From contig WJOT01000045.1 of NCBI GenBank assembly GCA_009619095.1, positions 1 through 55,643 on the forward strand: 55,643 nt of DNA. Reading direction: 5' to 3'. The notes under the pieces are model-generated. The model saw only the letters and a list, made by a program, of their open reading frames with translations, ran no database searches and had not been told where the DNA came from. Source of the DNA: Clostridia bacterium. Its GTDB lineage: Bacteria > UBA6262 > WVXT01. Shown one piece after another: positions 32,801 to 47,800 of the stretch. How positions within the stretch are numbered: position 1 is the stretch's first letter; the number at the start of each line of letters is the position of its first letter. A program made the translations under genes and the position numbers.

Positions 32801-35800
32801 CAATCATAACTGGAATCAATAACCTGCCAAAAACCAAAAGCAATGGGTGTCTAGTCCCTCCCATCTTTGGAATTGCCCAGTTACGTAAATTCTGCGGTGT
32901 TGTATTTTCCAATATTTCTGCTAATCTATTCTCAAAATCCTCATCATCAGGAATCCTTCTCAATTCTTCTACGCCTTCACCAATGTATTCATTAATGAGA
33001 TCCTTGATATGGTATCTTGGATTCGTGTAGAAAGGATAGTATTGTCTAAAATTAGCATGTCCTTCATCAACTGCACATTCAGCGTCGGGTATGGGATATG
33101 TCTTAGTGATTCTTCTAATCCAATAACGGATTCCTCTGGTTGACCCAAGACCTGTATAGGCTTCATTCTGATTCCTTAGCTCTTGAGCCAAGAATTCAAA
33201 CCAATCGCGAGTTGCCTCTTGTAGTCGTTCATTGTATCTCTCTCCTAATCTGTGACGCACGAGGGTGACAAGGATAGGCAGGCTGTTTAGTGCAAAACCA
33301 TCTAATGTATATGGGTTTACTGCTCCGCCATGCTGGAATGTGACTGGGATTGTAACGACTCTACTTTGTGGGTGATTTCCTTGTACACCAGGGATCGCAT
33401 TTAGCATAATCTCATTCTTAGCATTATAAACATCTTCTTCGTCAATATCTTTATAGGTTGGAATATTTCTTTGCCTGCGTCGTTTCAGTAAGAGACCAGA
33501 AAAATAATTGATGATTGGTGCTAAGATGAAAAGTGAGGCGAGGATAATCCATACCCAGAAGAGTGTAAGAGTCTCTTCTGGTTCTTCAACCTTTGATGTA
33601 GCCTCAACCGTTTCCTTAAGTTTTGCTTCTTTTCCCTTGAGTTTTGCTTTTTCTACTTCAGTAAGTTCTGCTTTTTCTTGTTCAGATGGAAATATAACTG
33701 GAAATGCATATGGCCCTTTCGATTGATCTGCGTATAAGAGGTATGATGTAGCTGTTGGAGAGACAGGCCAGGCTTCTCTATCTGAATGAGGGAGCACATT
33801 AAATCCTTGACCCGAATCCAAGCCTATCCTTGGATCAAAATCTTCTACTTCCCGCCCAATTACCGTAGGCAATAGATTATTTTGTAAATAAGTATTCAAA
33901 TGTGAAGCTGCCCAATTTTCTCCACCACTGTACTTAAGTAACTTAGTTAGTAAATAGAAATGTGCAGTTACTTCCCCAGAGATAGCATCTCCCCTGTCAA
34001 AAGGAAGGCTCCAGTCAAGACCCCATTTTCCATCCATAGTAACACCCGGTCTGGCTACATTATCAATTGCTTTCTGTAAGGTTTCCTTCTCTAATCCCAT
34101 TTCCCTTGCTGCTTCAAGGAACCAGAGCCAGTCCTCAGATGAATGTAATGGATGAGGTGCAAGGGCAGTTGTTTTACCAAAGACATCCTGAATCTCAATT
34201 ATTCCTCGAGGGACAAATCCTCTCTCTCGAAGGACTGGCAAGACATTTCCCTCTAACCATTTTTGTTGATTTTCTAACGCTGCCTTAACCATTTCTTTAA
34301 GCTCATTGTCTATTTCTCTATCCTTCAAAATATTATTCAAATGTTTCAACAATAGATATGCCTTTGCATTTGTAGAGGTTGGATAATACCTGGGCTTTGC
34401 CCACTTATTATCTTTTAACACAAGTGGTTCTTCTTCACAGAAGCCACCAATCTTTCCATTGCGAATATCCCGAAATTCTAATGCCTTTTCTAACAGATTC
34501 TTCCCAAATACCCAGTACTTAGCTGCCTCATCTGGGTCTTCTATGCTTAGGGCTAGCTGGAACGAAGCCATTGCTAAGGCAATCTGAGATTCTGCTGTGG
34601 GTTTTGCTTCCTCTGACTTTTCATATCTAGGATTATACTTTCTAGCTAGTTTTGTCTCGGCATTATAACTGCTAGCTACTGGATACATACCTCCCTGGGT
34701 TCTTTCATAGTAGAAGTCGATAATTAGTTTAGCAGCGCCTTTTTTCTTTGCTCTTAGAAACGCTGGGACTAATTCTGACTCTTTTACAGTATCAATATAG
34801 AGTTTTGAGAAGGTAAACGGAGATGTAGGAATCAAGCCATTTATTCTTAAACGTAAGAGTTCAGCTATGAATTTATCGTTATCAAATTTTATTTTTGCTT
34901 CTGGTATCCCTCTCCCTTCCCATGGTAGTGGCAGGTGCAAGAATTGCTCTATTGGAAAGATACCCTCCATTATTATCTTTTTCTGCTCAGAAGCTTCTTT
35001 GACAGGCTTTGCAAATTTGGAGGTATCTCCAATATAGCGGTCAGGGATATTCAACCTTCCCCTGAATATGAGAGTAGAAATTGCGTTGGAGATCCTATCT
35101 TTTAAATTCGTAAATACTGTTCTCTTCTCTCTTGCAGGATATATAGTATTGTATTCTGGACCATAGGCTATGGCTATGAGCGTACCATCGTATTCGAATA
35201 CATCAACACGAGGAGCATTTGGACCATTTACATAACCAAACAGGAATATCCTACCATTCTGCTTCTTAACCTCATTCAACTCCACAAATTCAAAGCTTGG
35301 AACACTAAATGAATATTGTGAATTCTCTGTAGCGGGATTTAAGACCCTTATATAGGAATCATATCTCCTCTTCTTCTCATCTCTTATCTCGAAGCCAACA
35401 AGGAATTTTCTTCCCTTGAGTATTATTATCCTTTTAACCTTATGGGGATGATTTCTAAGAATTCCTTTGATCTTCTCTGCTTCTACTTCAGAAATAACTT
35501 CTTTGGAGTTCCTTAATTTATTAAGAGCGGTAAGCTCTGCTTGACTCAAGCTCTCTAAATCGTCTAATAGCTCTATTGGTATATCTCCTCTGCTACCTCG
35601 TGTCTTAGTAACACCTACGCTTCTTGGATTGTCTCCAAAATCGAATGAGAGTTCTACCAATTTCCTTCCAAAACCATTAAACCTTGTCAGATTTACTCTA
35701 TTCTTTAATGAGTTCTGAGGACAAATTGTATATCCCTTTGCATATGAACTCCTCACCCATTCTGGATAAATTCTGTATATAGTCTCTTTACCATTCAAAT

Positions 35801-38800
35801 CCTGAATATTCATTACCTTCCTTCCCCAGATGTCAGCAATCATATAATAATCTGTCCAGGTAATCTGCATTCCTTCACCTATGGTTTTAGTCACTTCCAC
35901 AGGCTGGATAAGGGTATCATCTGTAATGCCTAATCTTTGAAGCTCTTCTTCTATATCTTTTCTCTTATCCTTTGGAATCTGGTTAAGAAACTGTTTGATT
36001 GTTTTACCTAATATTTCTTTCAATTCTTTGGGCGAGGATTTAGAGTCAGTTGTCCAAACAACCTTATCCTTATATTTGAGGATTGTGTTGGTTACCCTAT
36101 CTGGATTCTTAGGGTCATCATATTCCCTTATCTCTTCCCAGCCGTTCCACCTGGATTTATGTTCTCTTCCAAACCGGTCTAAGAATTTGGTTTTAACATT
36201 AAGTTGGTAGGGATAGGTAAATAGACTGTGAATAATAGGAGCGAGTTTTTTGCGGTTGTCCCTGTTCCCAATGACTTTGGTAACTACATCTTGAGGCAAG
36301 TAAGTTAAATCATCTGTCCATTCCACAATCGCATTGTCATTTTCATCGAACTTACCTTCAAACTTACCAATGCTATATGGAATGGTATAATCATTTGATT
36401 TTGAATCGTGGCCAAAAGCGATGCGATATCTTTCCTGATTTGTAATGGAATCACGAATGATTATAGTTGAAAGTGAATCTCTATCATTTAATTTTCCTTC
36501 ACGTTCTTCTATTGAATCACCGTATATATCTAACCATTGGGTAGTGATGTAAGGAATAAGTTCCTGGTATCTTGCATCTCTGGTTATATCCTCATTTCTA
36601 GAGAGGTTCTTCGCTAATTCTTCTAAATCACTGTAGGTTAAGCCTGCACCTATTATATCCTCACGAGTTATTCTTTGGACCTGGTCAACCTTTAAAGAAA
36701 GCCCTATACTGAGATAATGTTTCTTACCGGCTATCTTTATGAATTCTGTCCTCCCTATCTCTCTACCATATTTAGTCCAGTATACGTCTGATATCCTCCC
36801 TTTATTCTTTATCTTTATTACTTGGCCGTGTTCGTCATACCATTCTTTCCTCGTCCTGTCGTTATTTATAATATCTGTTATCTCAAACTTCGCTATTCTT
36901 CCTTCGTAATTAATAAATCTACCCACCTCTATAAGTATATTCCCTGCCCAGGTTTCCATCTGAGTTGATATTCCATACTTATTATAGAAGAGGGTTGTCT
37001 CCCTATTTCCGACTATTATCTTTATCAATTGTCCATGCTCATCATAGTGTTCTATTCTTTCTCTACGACCATTTATGAGGTCTGTTATCTTAAACTTCGC
37101 TATTCTACCTTCATAATCTATAAAGGTGCCATCTTTTATCTTTGTAGTTCCTACCCAAACTTCCATCCTTGTCGGTTTTCCATACTTATTGTAGAATAGT
37201 TTTGTTTCTCTATCTCCAACTATAATCTTTCTTAGCTGGCCGTGTTGGTCATAGCACTCTACCCTTGTCCTACCACCATTTACTTTATCTTCTATGGCAA
37301 ACTCTGCGAGTCCCTCATGATACCTTACAAAGAACCCTTCCTTTATCAATTCATATCCTCTTGTAGTCCTTACTTCTATCTTTATATTTGTGGGTTTACC
37401 ATATTCATTATAAGAAAGTCTCGTTTCCCTATCTCCAACCGTTATCTTCCTTAATTGGCCATATTCATCGTAGCATTCTACTCTCGTTCTACCTCCATTT
37501 TCCTTATCTTCTATCGCAAATTCAGCTAATCCATCATGATACCTTATGAAGAAGCCTTCTTTTATTGGATACCCTCCTACTCTTATCTCTATTCCTTTTG
37601 GCTTCCCGTATTCGTCATAATTAAGTATCGTTACTCTATTCCCAATCTTTATCTTCTTTAATTGTCCATATTCATCATATCCTTCAATCCTTGTTCTATT
37701 GTCATTTATCTTATCTGTTATCTTAAACCACGCTAATCCATCTCTATATTCAATAAATTCACCCATCTTTATCTCTACTTTCCCGACCTTTATCCTCATT
37801 ATCGTCGGTTCTCCATACTCTGTATAGTCTATTGTAGTTACCCTATCTCCAACCTTAATCTTTCTTAGCTGGCCATACTCATCATAAAATTCCATCCTTG
37901 TTCTATTGTTATTTATCTTATCTGTTACCTCAAACCTCGCTAACCCGTCTTTATATCCTTTAAATTCACCTTCTTTTATTACTTTATCTCCTACTCTTAT
38001 TACCATCCCTGTTGGTAATCCCTGCTCTGTATAGCCGATTATGGTTACTCTATTCCCAACATCAATCCTTCTCAGCTGGCCATATTCATCGTAATACTCT
38101 ACCCTCGTCCTGTTGTCGTTTATAATGTCTTTTGTCACAAACCGGGCTAATCCGTTTTCGTATTTCTCAAATGCACCTACTTTTATTTCTATGTCCCCTA
38201 CTTTTGTCACCATATCTGTTGGCAATCCATATTTATCATAATTGAGCATCGTTACCCTATTCCCAACTTTTATCTCTCTTAACTGCCCATATCTATCATA
38301 ACCTTCTATCCTCTTCCTGTTGGCGTTTATCTTATCTGTTACCTCAAACCTCGCTAACCCGTCTTTATATTCCTTAAATTCACCCACTTTTATTTCTATA
38401 TCTCCTACTTTTGTCTCCATACCTGTTGGCAATCCATAATCATCATAGTAGAGGTTTGTTACCCTATTCCCAACTATCATTTTCCTCAATTGTCCATATT
38501 CATCATAGTATTCTATCCTCTTCCTATTATTGTTGGTTATATCTGTAAACTCTATCTTTGCTAATCCATCCTCAAACCCTTTGAAGACCCCTCTATTAAT
38601 CAGTTTCTTCCCAACATATGTCTTTCTCCCCTTCTCCTTCCAATAATCATCATATTCTACCAGCGTAAATCTATTCCCTTTCTGCTCTAATACAACATTC
38701 CCGTATTGGTCTAACCATTTGGTTGTGAGATATGGGATGAGTTTATTGTAGCTTCTGTCTTTTGTAATGTCTTCATTTTGAGTGAGTCTATATGCCAATT

Positions 38801-41800
38801 CCTTGAATTGCTCCTCACTTAACCCTGCTCTTAGTGCATCATTAAGCTCTACTATCTGAATCTGGTCTGCGCCAGAAGGAATACCTAAACTTATAACCTT
38901 GTCATATTCTTTTGTATCTGGATTGAATCCATATGTTACTGTTCCTATGCGTTTTGTCTTATCATCGTTGTAATGGTAGACTACCTCTCTACTGCCAGCT
39001 TCATTCTCCTCTCCAATAATCTCTCTTGTAACTATTCCATCAACATCAACCCATCTTATCTTGTATGGATGCTTTCCTGGACGGAGGTCTCTAATTACAA
39101 TCTTATACCCTGTGATATTACTATCCTTGTCTTGGAGAACCTCTGGCTCACAGTGAACCATTACATTCTCTTTCTTACCTCTCGTTGGTATCCACTCTAT
39201 ATTATCCTCTATATCTTGCTCTATTCCAAAATCAGCGATGACATTTGTCTGTTTTCCAAGATTATCCGCTCCGAGGAATTCTCTTGCTGCCTCATCTGTC
39301 TGTGGGACTGAATATAATGGGTAGTAGACATCGTTTGTAGAATCATAATATCCATAGGTGATTGTCTTGGTTCTTGGATTTACCTCTTTATACATCTTCT
39401 GGTAGTAGGTTATATAGGTGGTCTCTCCTGTAATCAGGTTTTGAACTTCCCTAATTGGGTAGTATTCATACTCTTTATCAGGTATTCCATCATCATCCCT
39501 ATCAACAGACTTAGAGGCTGTAAACCAGTACCAGTGATTGGGTCTTATCCCTGTTTTTCTATAGAGCCTTGCCTCCTTCCTCATTATCTCGAGTTTCTTC
39601 TTGAAGAGTGCCTCATCCTCTTTAACCTGCTTCATAGAGGCCTCAATAGTGAGAATAGTAACCACATTATCATTACCAGGTGGGATATAGAGGCACTGAC
39701 CCTTTTCCGCGTCATACCATAGAATCGTTCCAATATTGGCGAGGGAGGCTAATTCCTCTTCAATCGCTTTTCCCTCATCAGGTGTGAGCTTCCCTTCTTT
39801 CTTTTTCCTCTCAAGCTCCCTCTTTCTTAGAAGTTTATCTATTAATGCCTTAGCCTCTTCAATCGTTTTCTCTCCTGGCCTTAATTTCTTCGCCGACCTA
39901 TAATCAGGCTCACCATTAATCAACTCAACATAGCTGATATATCGTATCTCCTTCTCCTTCTTGTCTAAGGTCTCTTTTGACTTCCTTACAGATTTTTCAT
40001 CGAAAGGATTCATTCCTCTTCTGGCTACAGCATATATCGATGTGGGTGAGAGGTCAGATTCTAAGCTTCCAAGGTCTGCTCCATCTGGAATAGTCTCAGG
40101 TAAAGAGACCCCTAATCCTTCCTTAATCTCTACCCTACTAAGTTGCTCGAGTATTTCCTCTACTGCTTTTCTTACCTCTTCAGAGGGAACATCTTCTTGA
40201 GGCTCGAGCCTTTCAACCTTTACCTTCTTTGGTGATAAGGTACTTAAAGTGGTTAAATCAATATTCTCTGGCTCCTCATTTGATTCTATCCAATCTCCAT
40301 TCGACTTGAAGCTCTCTATCTTCCTTGCAACATCTAAACCAAAGAGTGTGGAAAGTAGTCTTATCCGTATTCTCTTATTCTTCCCATCTAAATCAAAGAT
40401 ACCGTCCCAACTGTTTACTGCCTTACAGCTCCTCTTCGCATCCTTCCTTGTGATATCCCATTCAATCTCAATGGTATCCTCAGAAGAACCTTCCTCTCTG
40501 AAGAAATCCATAGCCCGCTTATACTCCTTCTCACCCATCATCTTCCTGAGTGCATCTTGAACCCATTTATCATCAGTCTCTTTACCTAAAGAAAGTAACC
40601 ATATAGCCCCTGCTCCCACCTTTGCAAGAGGATCCCAATTCTTTCTGTACTGTTTCAATTCACTTAAGATATGATTTAAATCCTTCCTGGTATAGGTGGT
40701 CTTTATCCTCAAGTTATCAAGCTTGAACTCAACCTTCTGAGTAGGAGCAAGTAGCTTAGCTAAAGCCACATATAGTGTTGTTTCTGTGCATATCTCTTCT
40801 CTTTCTCCAGCTATCTTCTGGTAGCCAGAAACCTTAACTGGTTGCCCATTCCTTGTAATTGTTACCTCTATCTCGGCATTCTTTAAGCTCTCTAAGATTC
40901 TCTCTGTAGTCTTTTCTCCATCAAACTCGCGTGCATTATCCAGTATCTCTCTTCCTAATATTAGTACTACCAGTGCATTAAACTCTGCATCATACCTCTT
41001 ATCAAACTCCCATCTCTTACTACCTGGATTCCAGATATATCCAGCATTGAAATAACCCTTATCCTTATCATATAGCTCTGCCAGTCTCCTAAATATCCTC
41101 ACAGCCTGCCTGGCATACTTCTGATTTCCTGTTATGCGGTATAGCTTCCAGAGGAGGCTAAATGCCTTGAGATTGGTTGTGCCCTTCTTATAGTTCTTCA
41201 GGTCACCTTCTGTCCCTTCCCTAATTAGCCCATCAGATTTATCAATGATGCCAGCTTTAGCACCTATATCAAAGATTAGCCCGCGTTTCCCAGAGAGGAA
41301 TCTATTTAGTGCCAGAGCCTTCTCACTCCGAAGCATCTCTAACAAGTTTTCATCTGTAACATCCTTAAACTTGTTCAAATACGGTCTATCACCTAACAGG
41401 AAGAAGAAGCCTGAGGGTTCACCTATAGAGTACTTGAAGAGTTGCTGAATATTCCCGTTCTCATAGAAGTCTCTAAGCTTCTTCTCATCCCTGGTATCTT
41501 GATGCTCTAAGGAATATCTGTATCCCAAATTATCCTTTAATCCGTAAAGCATAGATGCCATCACATAATTTAAGGCTAGGTCAACTACCATCTCTGCAGG
41601 GGCTTTATCGCCTTTACTCGGTAGTATATGGCCATTCTCTAAGATTACCTTTGCCGACATATTCTCCAAGTTAGGAATCGATTCTGCAAGCAAAGGAAGC
41701 ATTTCTGAAGCATCTAGATATCCAAGTGCCAATCCTCTTAAGATGTTAGCAAGATAATCATCAGCATCGTATACATCGCGAATTACAGTGGAGGTATTCT

Positions 41801-44800
41801 TTGGCTCTAATCCATCTGGGATAGGAGAGTCTATAGAGAATGGATTGTATTTTAATTGGGCAAACCCAAACCAGGCTGTAGGTGCAATGCTCACCTTTGC
41901 ATTTGGTGTGGTCCATAGGGTATCGTGGAATGGTCGAATGCCAACTTCAGAACAATATGGTAACCCAACACCTGCCTTATTCCTCTGTGCTAAATCAGAT
42001 AGGTGGGCCAATAGATTGTCTGCTTCTTCGGTCTGTCCAGCAATCTTCTTGGCTAAGGCAACCATTGAGGAGAACTCAGGGAATATGGCTTGAGCTCTTT
42101 CACCCCTTCCATTCTCATCTGTTGCATCGTAACCAATAATCTCGCCATCCTCTTTAACTCCTGCCATCTTATTAAGATTCTCAAGAATCTTCTGGACAGT
42201 ATCTCCTCCTCCAAAGATTGGCTTACTATTATCTCTATTATTCAAGACCTCAACACCCAATCCTATTATTGCGAGCGCATTTACATCTGTTGCATAGACT
42301 CTGTCTGTCTCCCATTTCCCTGTCTCAGGATTGAATCTTGAGCCTCTATAGAAAAATCCCTCTTCCTTATTAAACTTGGTGGAGAGCCATTTGAGTATTC
42401 TGTCTGCTGCATTTTTATAGTCTCTATTGCCTGTTATCCTGTAGAGATTCATAAAGAATGCGTATGCATCAATGTTCTCTTCAAATGATTTTACCTCTAC
42501 AGTCTTCTGCTGAATACTTGAAAGTTGTGTTAGTGCCTTCTCTGCCCTCTGTTTATATCTCCTCTCTTTTGTCTTCTTGTACAACCACTCGTTGAGCTTG
42601 TATGTAAACTCGAGTTCTCTCTGCTCTTTTTTATCCTCGACCTCTGTCCTTTTTATTCCACCCCCTTCTTCATCCTCTCTCTCCAAAAGTTCATCGGCAA
42701 AGCTAATAGCCCTTTCTAAGAATTCCTTATTGCCCTGCTTTCTGTATCTGTTTAAATCATTCCTTTGCCATGCCCTTCTACCCTCCGGAGTAGATAATGC
42801 CTGCCTATGGAAACTATGTATGAATGAAAATCCTAAGAATGCCTGAGGTCCTGATGTAACCCTACCATCTAAAATTCTACCACCACGGCTTGTTGTATCA
42901 AGAGAATTAGCAACACCTCCCTTCACATAGATACTCTTACTATTGATATAATTAAGGATTATATCGGAGTACTCTTCAGTATGAGGAGTAAGTGCCAAGA
43001 GCATTGAGATTAATGCCTGGTCATATGTTACTCCCTCCTCTATTGATGGTACAGTGAGCTGATTATTGATATGGCTTGGAGCAAGACCAGTGTAAGGATA
43101 TAGAGCACCCAATATAAACGAGATAATCTCTTCTGGCTTAATCTCTTTTGAGTTCTCTGCAAACTTCGATTTTAATGAAAGCCTCTGCTCTTCTGGTCTA
43201 CGCTCTTCAATTGCCCCTCCTTCTTCTTTAATAGCTTTGTATGTAAGATATCTTTCAAGGTCTATCTGGTATCTCTCCCTCTCTGCATCATATGATTTCC
43301 TTCCATAGATAATCGTTCCTTTTATATTACCCTTTTCATCCACCAAGGCATATACTGGTCTTGAAAACGCGGGCTGGGTAAGGTCTTGCCCAAAGATGTC
43401 AGTCCCTCTAACAATACCTATTGACTCGAGTTTCTTCATCCTAATCTCATCGAAATTCCTCTTTTCACGGTATGTATGGATAATTTTCCCATTCTCATCG
43501 ACTACAAAGGCGTATGAATTGTTTAAAGCTTCAATATATTTTTCAGCATTTGCTATGTCTCTAAAAACAAATATAGGATATCCCAGGATATAGATTTGAT
43601 GCCATAAATCTCTAAACAGCCTTGGGCTAGTGAGTGTCTCTAAAATTCCCTTTCCTTCGGCTATGCTATTTATCAAAGTAAATGGAGCGTCGATTATATC
43701 AAAAATAATCCTTGGAATTGGGCCGTATTCTTCAAATTCCTTGCCACCTGAGAGGATGTGTAGAATGTTGGGAAGAACATTTGTAGTTGCTCCAACAGGA
43801 TTGTTAATCTTAAATTCCATGGGCTTGTGAACTTTAGTTTCAGTTACTATTTTGCCGATGGGTATCTCCTCTTCGGTTTTATGTATTTCATCTCTTTCAG
43901 GAATTACATGAACAGGTGTTCTCAAATCCTTATTTGCACTTATCTTTGCCCAAAGCGCAACAAGATCGAATTCTCCTGAGGGAGAAATATATCTATTTTT
44001 AAATATATCTCTCATACATCCACCATCTGAAAGACCAGTTGCTCCAAATAGATTGGTAACTATGTTAAGCCAGTAGCCTGTCTGAGGCAATTTATCCCTA
44101 TTCTCTTTCAATCTCTTAATCAACGCAGCTGCGGCCTCTTCAGCCTTTCTTTCATCACCCTTACCTATTGTATCAATCCAGCCCCTAATCTGTTTGGCTT
44201 CTTCTGGGCTGAGTGCTTTAGGCAGGTTATCATTTGTAATAGCCAAATCAAATAATAGGAACAATCCAGGCATTATATGAGAGTCGATGATTTGGGCACT
44301 TTCAAATGTATATAGATTTATTCCTAACATAATTGCCTGGAATGCAGCATAGCTCCATAATTGCTGTTTGAACTTTATTGCGTCATCTTTTGCCAAATTA
44401 AGGAGGAATTCTCCGAGTTTTATATCTGCACCTCTGGAATCCAATACATTTCTCCCGAATATTATCTCATTGGCTTTCTCTGGGTCAATCTTGCCAGTAT
44501 CTGGGTCAACTCCTGTCTGGAGATTTACAATTACAATCGTATCGTCCCTTTCAATCTGTGATGATGGAATCTGGGCATACCTTGTTCCAGTACGTGTAGT
44601 ATCTACCTTGAAGAATCCGATTGGGTCCTCGTTTATCTTTCCGTCCTCTTCGTACTGGAGAATGGTATGACCTTCATCTTTATCTACAAGCACTGAAGGT
44701 TTATGAGACATCTTTCCAGTAACCCTGAAATAAATCTTTCTCTCGTCATTGCTAATTACCTCATCAAGCCTTTCAACACTATCCAGTTCATCTGGTTTTA

Positions 44801-47800
44801 TAGGAACTAATTCCTCTTTCCCATCCTTCGTCTTCCTGTACGCCTTGCATATTACCTCAATCTCCTCTCCGTCTACTCGCACATAGGTTTTACCATCCTT
44901 AACGAAGACCTCCTCAGCAGGACGATAATATTTATCAGTAAATGCATAGTATCTTCTTACCTCTGTACCATTCCCAAATTCATCCTTTATTATCTCAGCT
45001 AACATATATCTTAATTTAGTCTCTTCATCCACGCCCTCTAATTTTGCATATACCTCTAAGAGGAGCTCTTTTGAAATCCTAAATCCCTTTGCCTTTACCC
45101 AATCCTTAAACATATCCGTCTTCCTGATTCTGATTCTTCTCCTTATTTGTGTTTGCGCTATTATGTCTGCAATCTCCTTAGGAAATCGCTTTATGCGGTC
45201 AGAATACCTTATTGAAAGTTGCGATAAAAGGTTAAGTGCAACTGTTTTAGGCGTCTTCTGTGGAGCTGGAAATACTTTTACTTTTGGTGCTTCAAACGGT
45301 TCTTCCTCTGCTGGTTTTTGGTCGGCTGGCTTAGTGGGTTCCCCAGCAACAATTGTTGGTTTAGTGGATTCTTTCTCGGCAGGTCTCTCTTCTCTGGTTA
45401 CCTCTGGTTCAACTATTGGTGGTGCAACTTCTGGTTCTTCTTCAACTGCTTCTGTGGCTGGAGTAACCTCTCTCTCTGCAGGTTTTTCCTCTGGCTTCTC
45501 TTCTTCCCTTTCCTTCAGAATATTCACTATCAATTCAAACATTGATAATGAGCTCTCGCTAAGTTTAATCTCTCTTTCAAGTCTTACAATCAGAGGTGGG
45601 GTACCACCGCTTGGTCCAAGAAGGTTCCCTGTTTCTTTGTTGAGGTCTTCTACTGAAAGCCCAGGCTCTATACCTCTCTTCTTTGTATCTTTTTCATAGG
45701 ATTCTCTCTCGTTCTTTACATATTCCTCTAATGCCTTGACCCGTTTCTCAAGTTCCTCTATCTTCTTGTCCAGCTCTTTCTGTTTCTCTTCGTCCTTCTC
45801 AGCCTTCCTCTTTTCTCTTAGCCCCTCAAGCTCCTCTTTCCTCTTCTTTATAGTAGATTCTATTCTTTCTATATCCTCCAGCAATGGTAAAACTGCCTCA
45901 ATATTTTCAATCTGTTTCCTTATCTCTTCAGCCCTTTGCCTGTCTTCAGGGGTTGCCTTCTTATTTATCTCATCAAGTATGTATTCCTGCTTGCCTAATT
46001 CAAGTTCTGCTAACTCAAGCTGTGCAGTGGCTCTCTCAAGTTCTGTCTTTGCTTGTTCCTGTTTCTTGCGGGCTTCTTCAATCTTCGAATCAAACTTCTC
46101 ATCTGCATCAGGAACAAGTCTTCTGTATTCAGTAAGTATAGCCTGACGCTCTTCCTCAGCCTTTAAAGATGGTAATGAAAGCTCCATAAACTCTATATTT
46201 CTTTCAAGTCTTACAATAAGGGCTGGGATACCGCCTCCCAATCCAAGAAGCTTCTCCATCTCTTTCTTAAGGTCTTCTACTGAAAGCTTTGGATTTATCC
46301 CTTTCTCTTTTACCTCTTTTTCATATAATTCCCTCTCGCTCTTTGAATACTCCTCTAAGGCTTTAACCTGCTTCTCAAGCTCCTCTATCTTCTTATCAAG
46401 CTCTTTCTGTTTCTCTTCGTCCTTCTCAGCCTTCCTCTCTTCTCTTAGCCCCTTTAACTCCTCTCTCCTATTCTGAATAGCAGATTCTATTCTTTCTATA
46501 TCCTCCAGTAATGGTAAAACTGCCTTAATATTTTCAATCTGTTTCCTTATCTCCTCAGACCTTTGCTCGTCTTGAGAGGTAGCCTTTTTATCTACCTGCT
46601 CAAGTATGTACTTCTGTTTGGCCAACTCAAGCTCTGCTAACTCAACCCTTGCATTTGCCCTCTCCAGCTCTGTCCTGGCTCGTTTGAATTCTTTACGAGC
46701 TCGTTTTATTCTTGATTTAAACTTCTTATCTGCATCAGGAACAAGCTGTCTCAAGTAGGCGAGGCGGGCACGATGTTCCTGGCTCTCTTCTATGCGTTCC
46801 CTTAGTTTATCAAACTGACTTTCCCAATCTATGACACCTTTCTTAGCCGGCACTTCTCCACTTATAAGATTCTTTATGGTTTGTGAAGCTAGTAGGGTAT
46901 AATGATCAAATACTCCTTTTGCTACCTGCGCCACTTTAACATCTGCTGCTGTATAAGAAACTCCTTCATATTGGCTCTTTGCTACAACAGCTGCAGGCGC
47001 TGAAGCCAACATAGAACCACCCATAAGGGGCATAATAAGAGAGTTTAAGGCTTTAGTTATATTTTCGGAATTGGTTGCACGGTGGAAAAATCTACTGAAC
47101 CCGACTTTTGCTATATTCAGTTCAACTAGAGCGGCTGTAATGGCTTTTGTAAAGGCTGGTTCCTGTTCATCACTTAAGATATTGGAAGGAATTTTTGAAA
47201 TCATCAGATTGATTTCTGGCTGGGAGAAAAACCTTCCATCTTTGGGAGGAGAATGAGCCTGCATCTGCTTTAAAAATTCCCGCAAAAGCCTATCTTTCTG
47301 TGAAAGCTCATTCAATATATCGTAAGCTAACTGCATCGGATTCTCTGTCCCTACTACTTGCTTTTTAAAAGCCGAAACAGATGAACGGATGGAGGTAGAA
47401 ACATCTTTAAGTCCCAAAAACGATAAGTGTTTCAGGGATCTGTCAAATGCTCTTGTTGGTTCTTTGGCAAGGTAGGAATAATCCAACCGCCTCTCTATTC
47501 TACTTGTAATGAGACGGTGGGTCAGATACCCTAACAAAATAGATATTCCAAAAACAGGGAGAGCAACCATAATCTTCGCTAACAGTAAAGGTAATCCTAA
47601 AGCAACGAGCGGGGCAACCCATCCACCTGTAAATAAAATAGCAATTCCTAAGAGTGCACCTGCAGATATAATGACCATCCTTGCATTGAGCGCTGAAGCC
47701 CTGACCATATACGCCCATCTGCTCATTCTTTTCTCAGCTGCTTCTCCTTTTGCAATGGTGTCCTGCTGTGCAATTCTCCGTGCAATATACCACTGGGACA

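Noticed and set aside
36755-38590. CRISPR array
   Set aside because: The 207-bp periodicity is that of a protein repeat. Units diverge at the DNA level and there are no short identical repeats with unique spacers.
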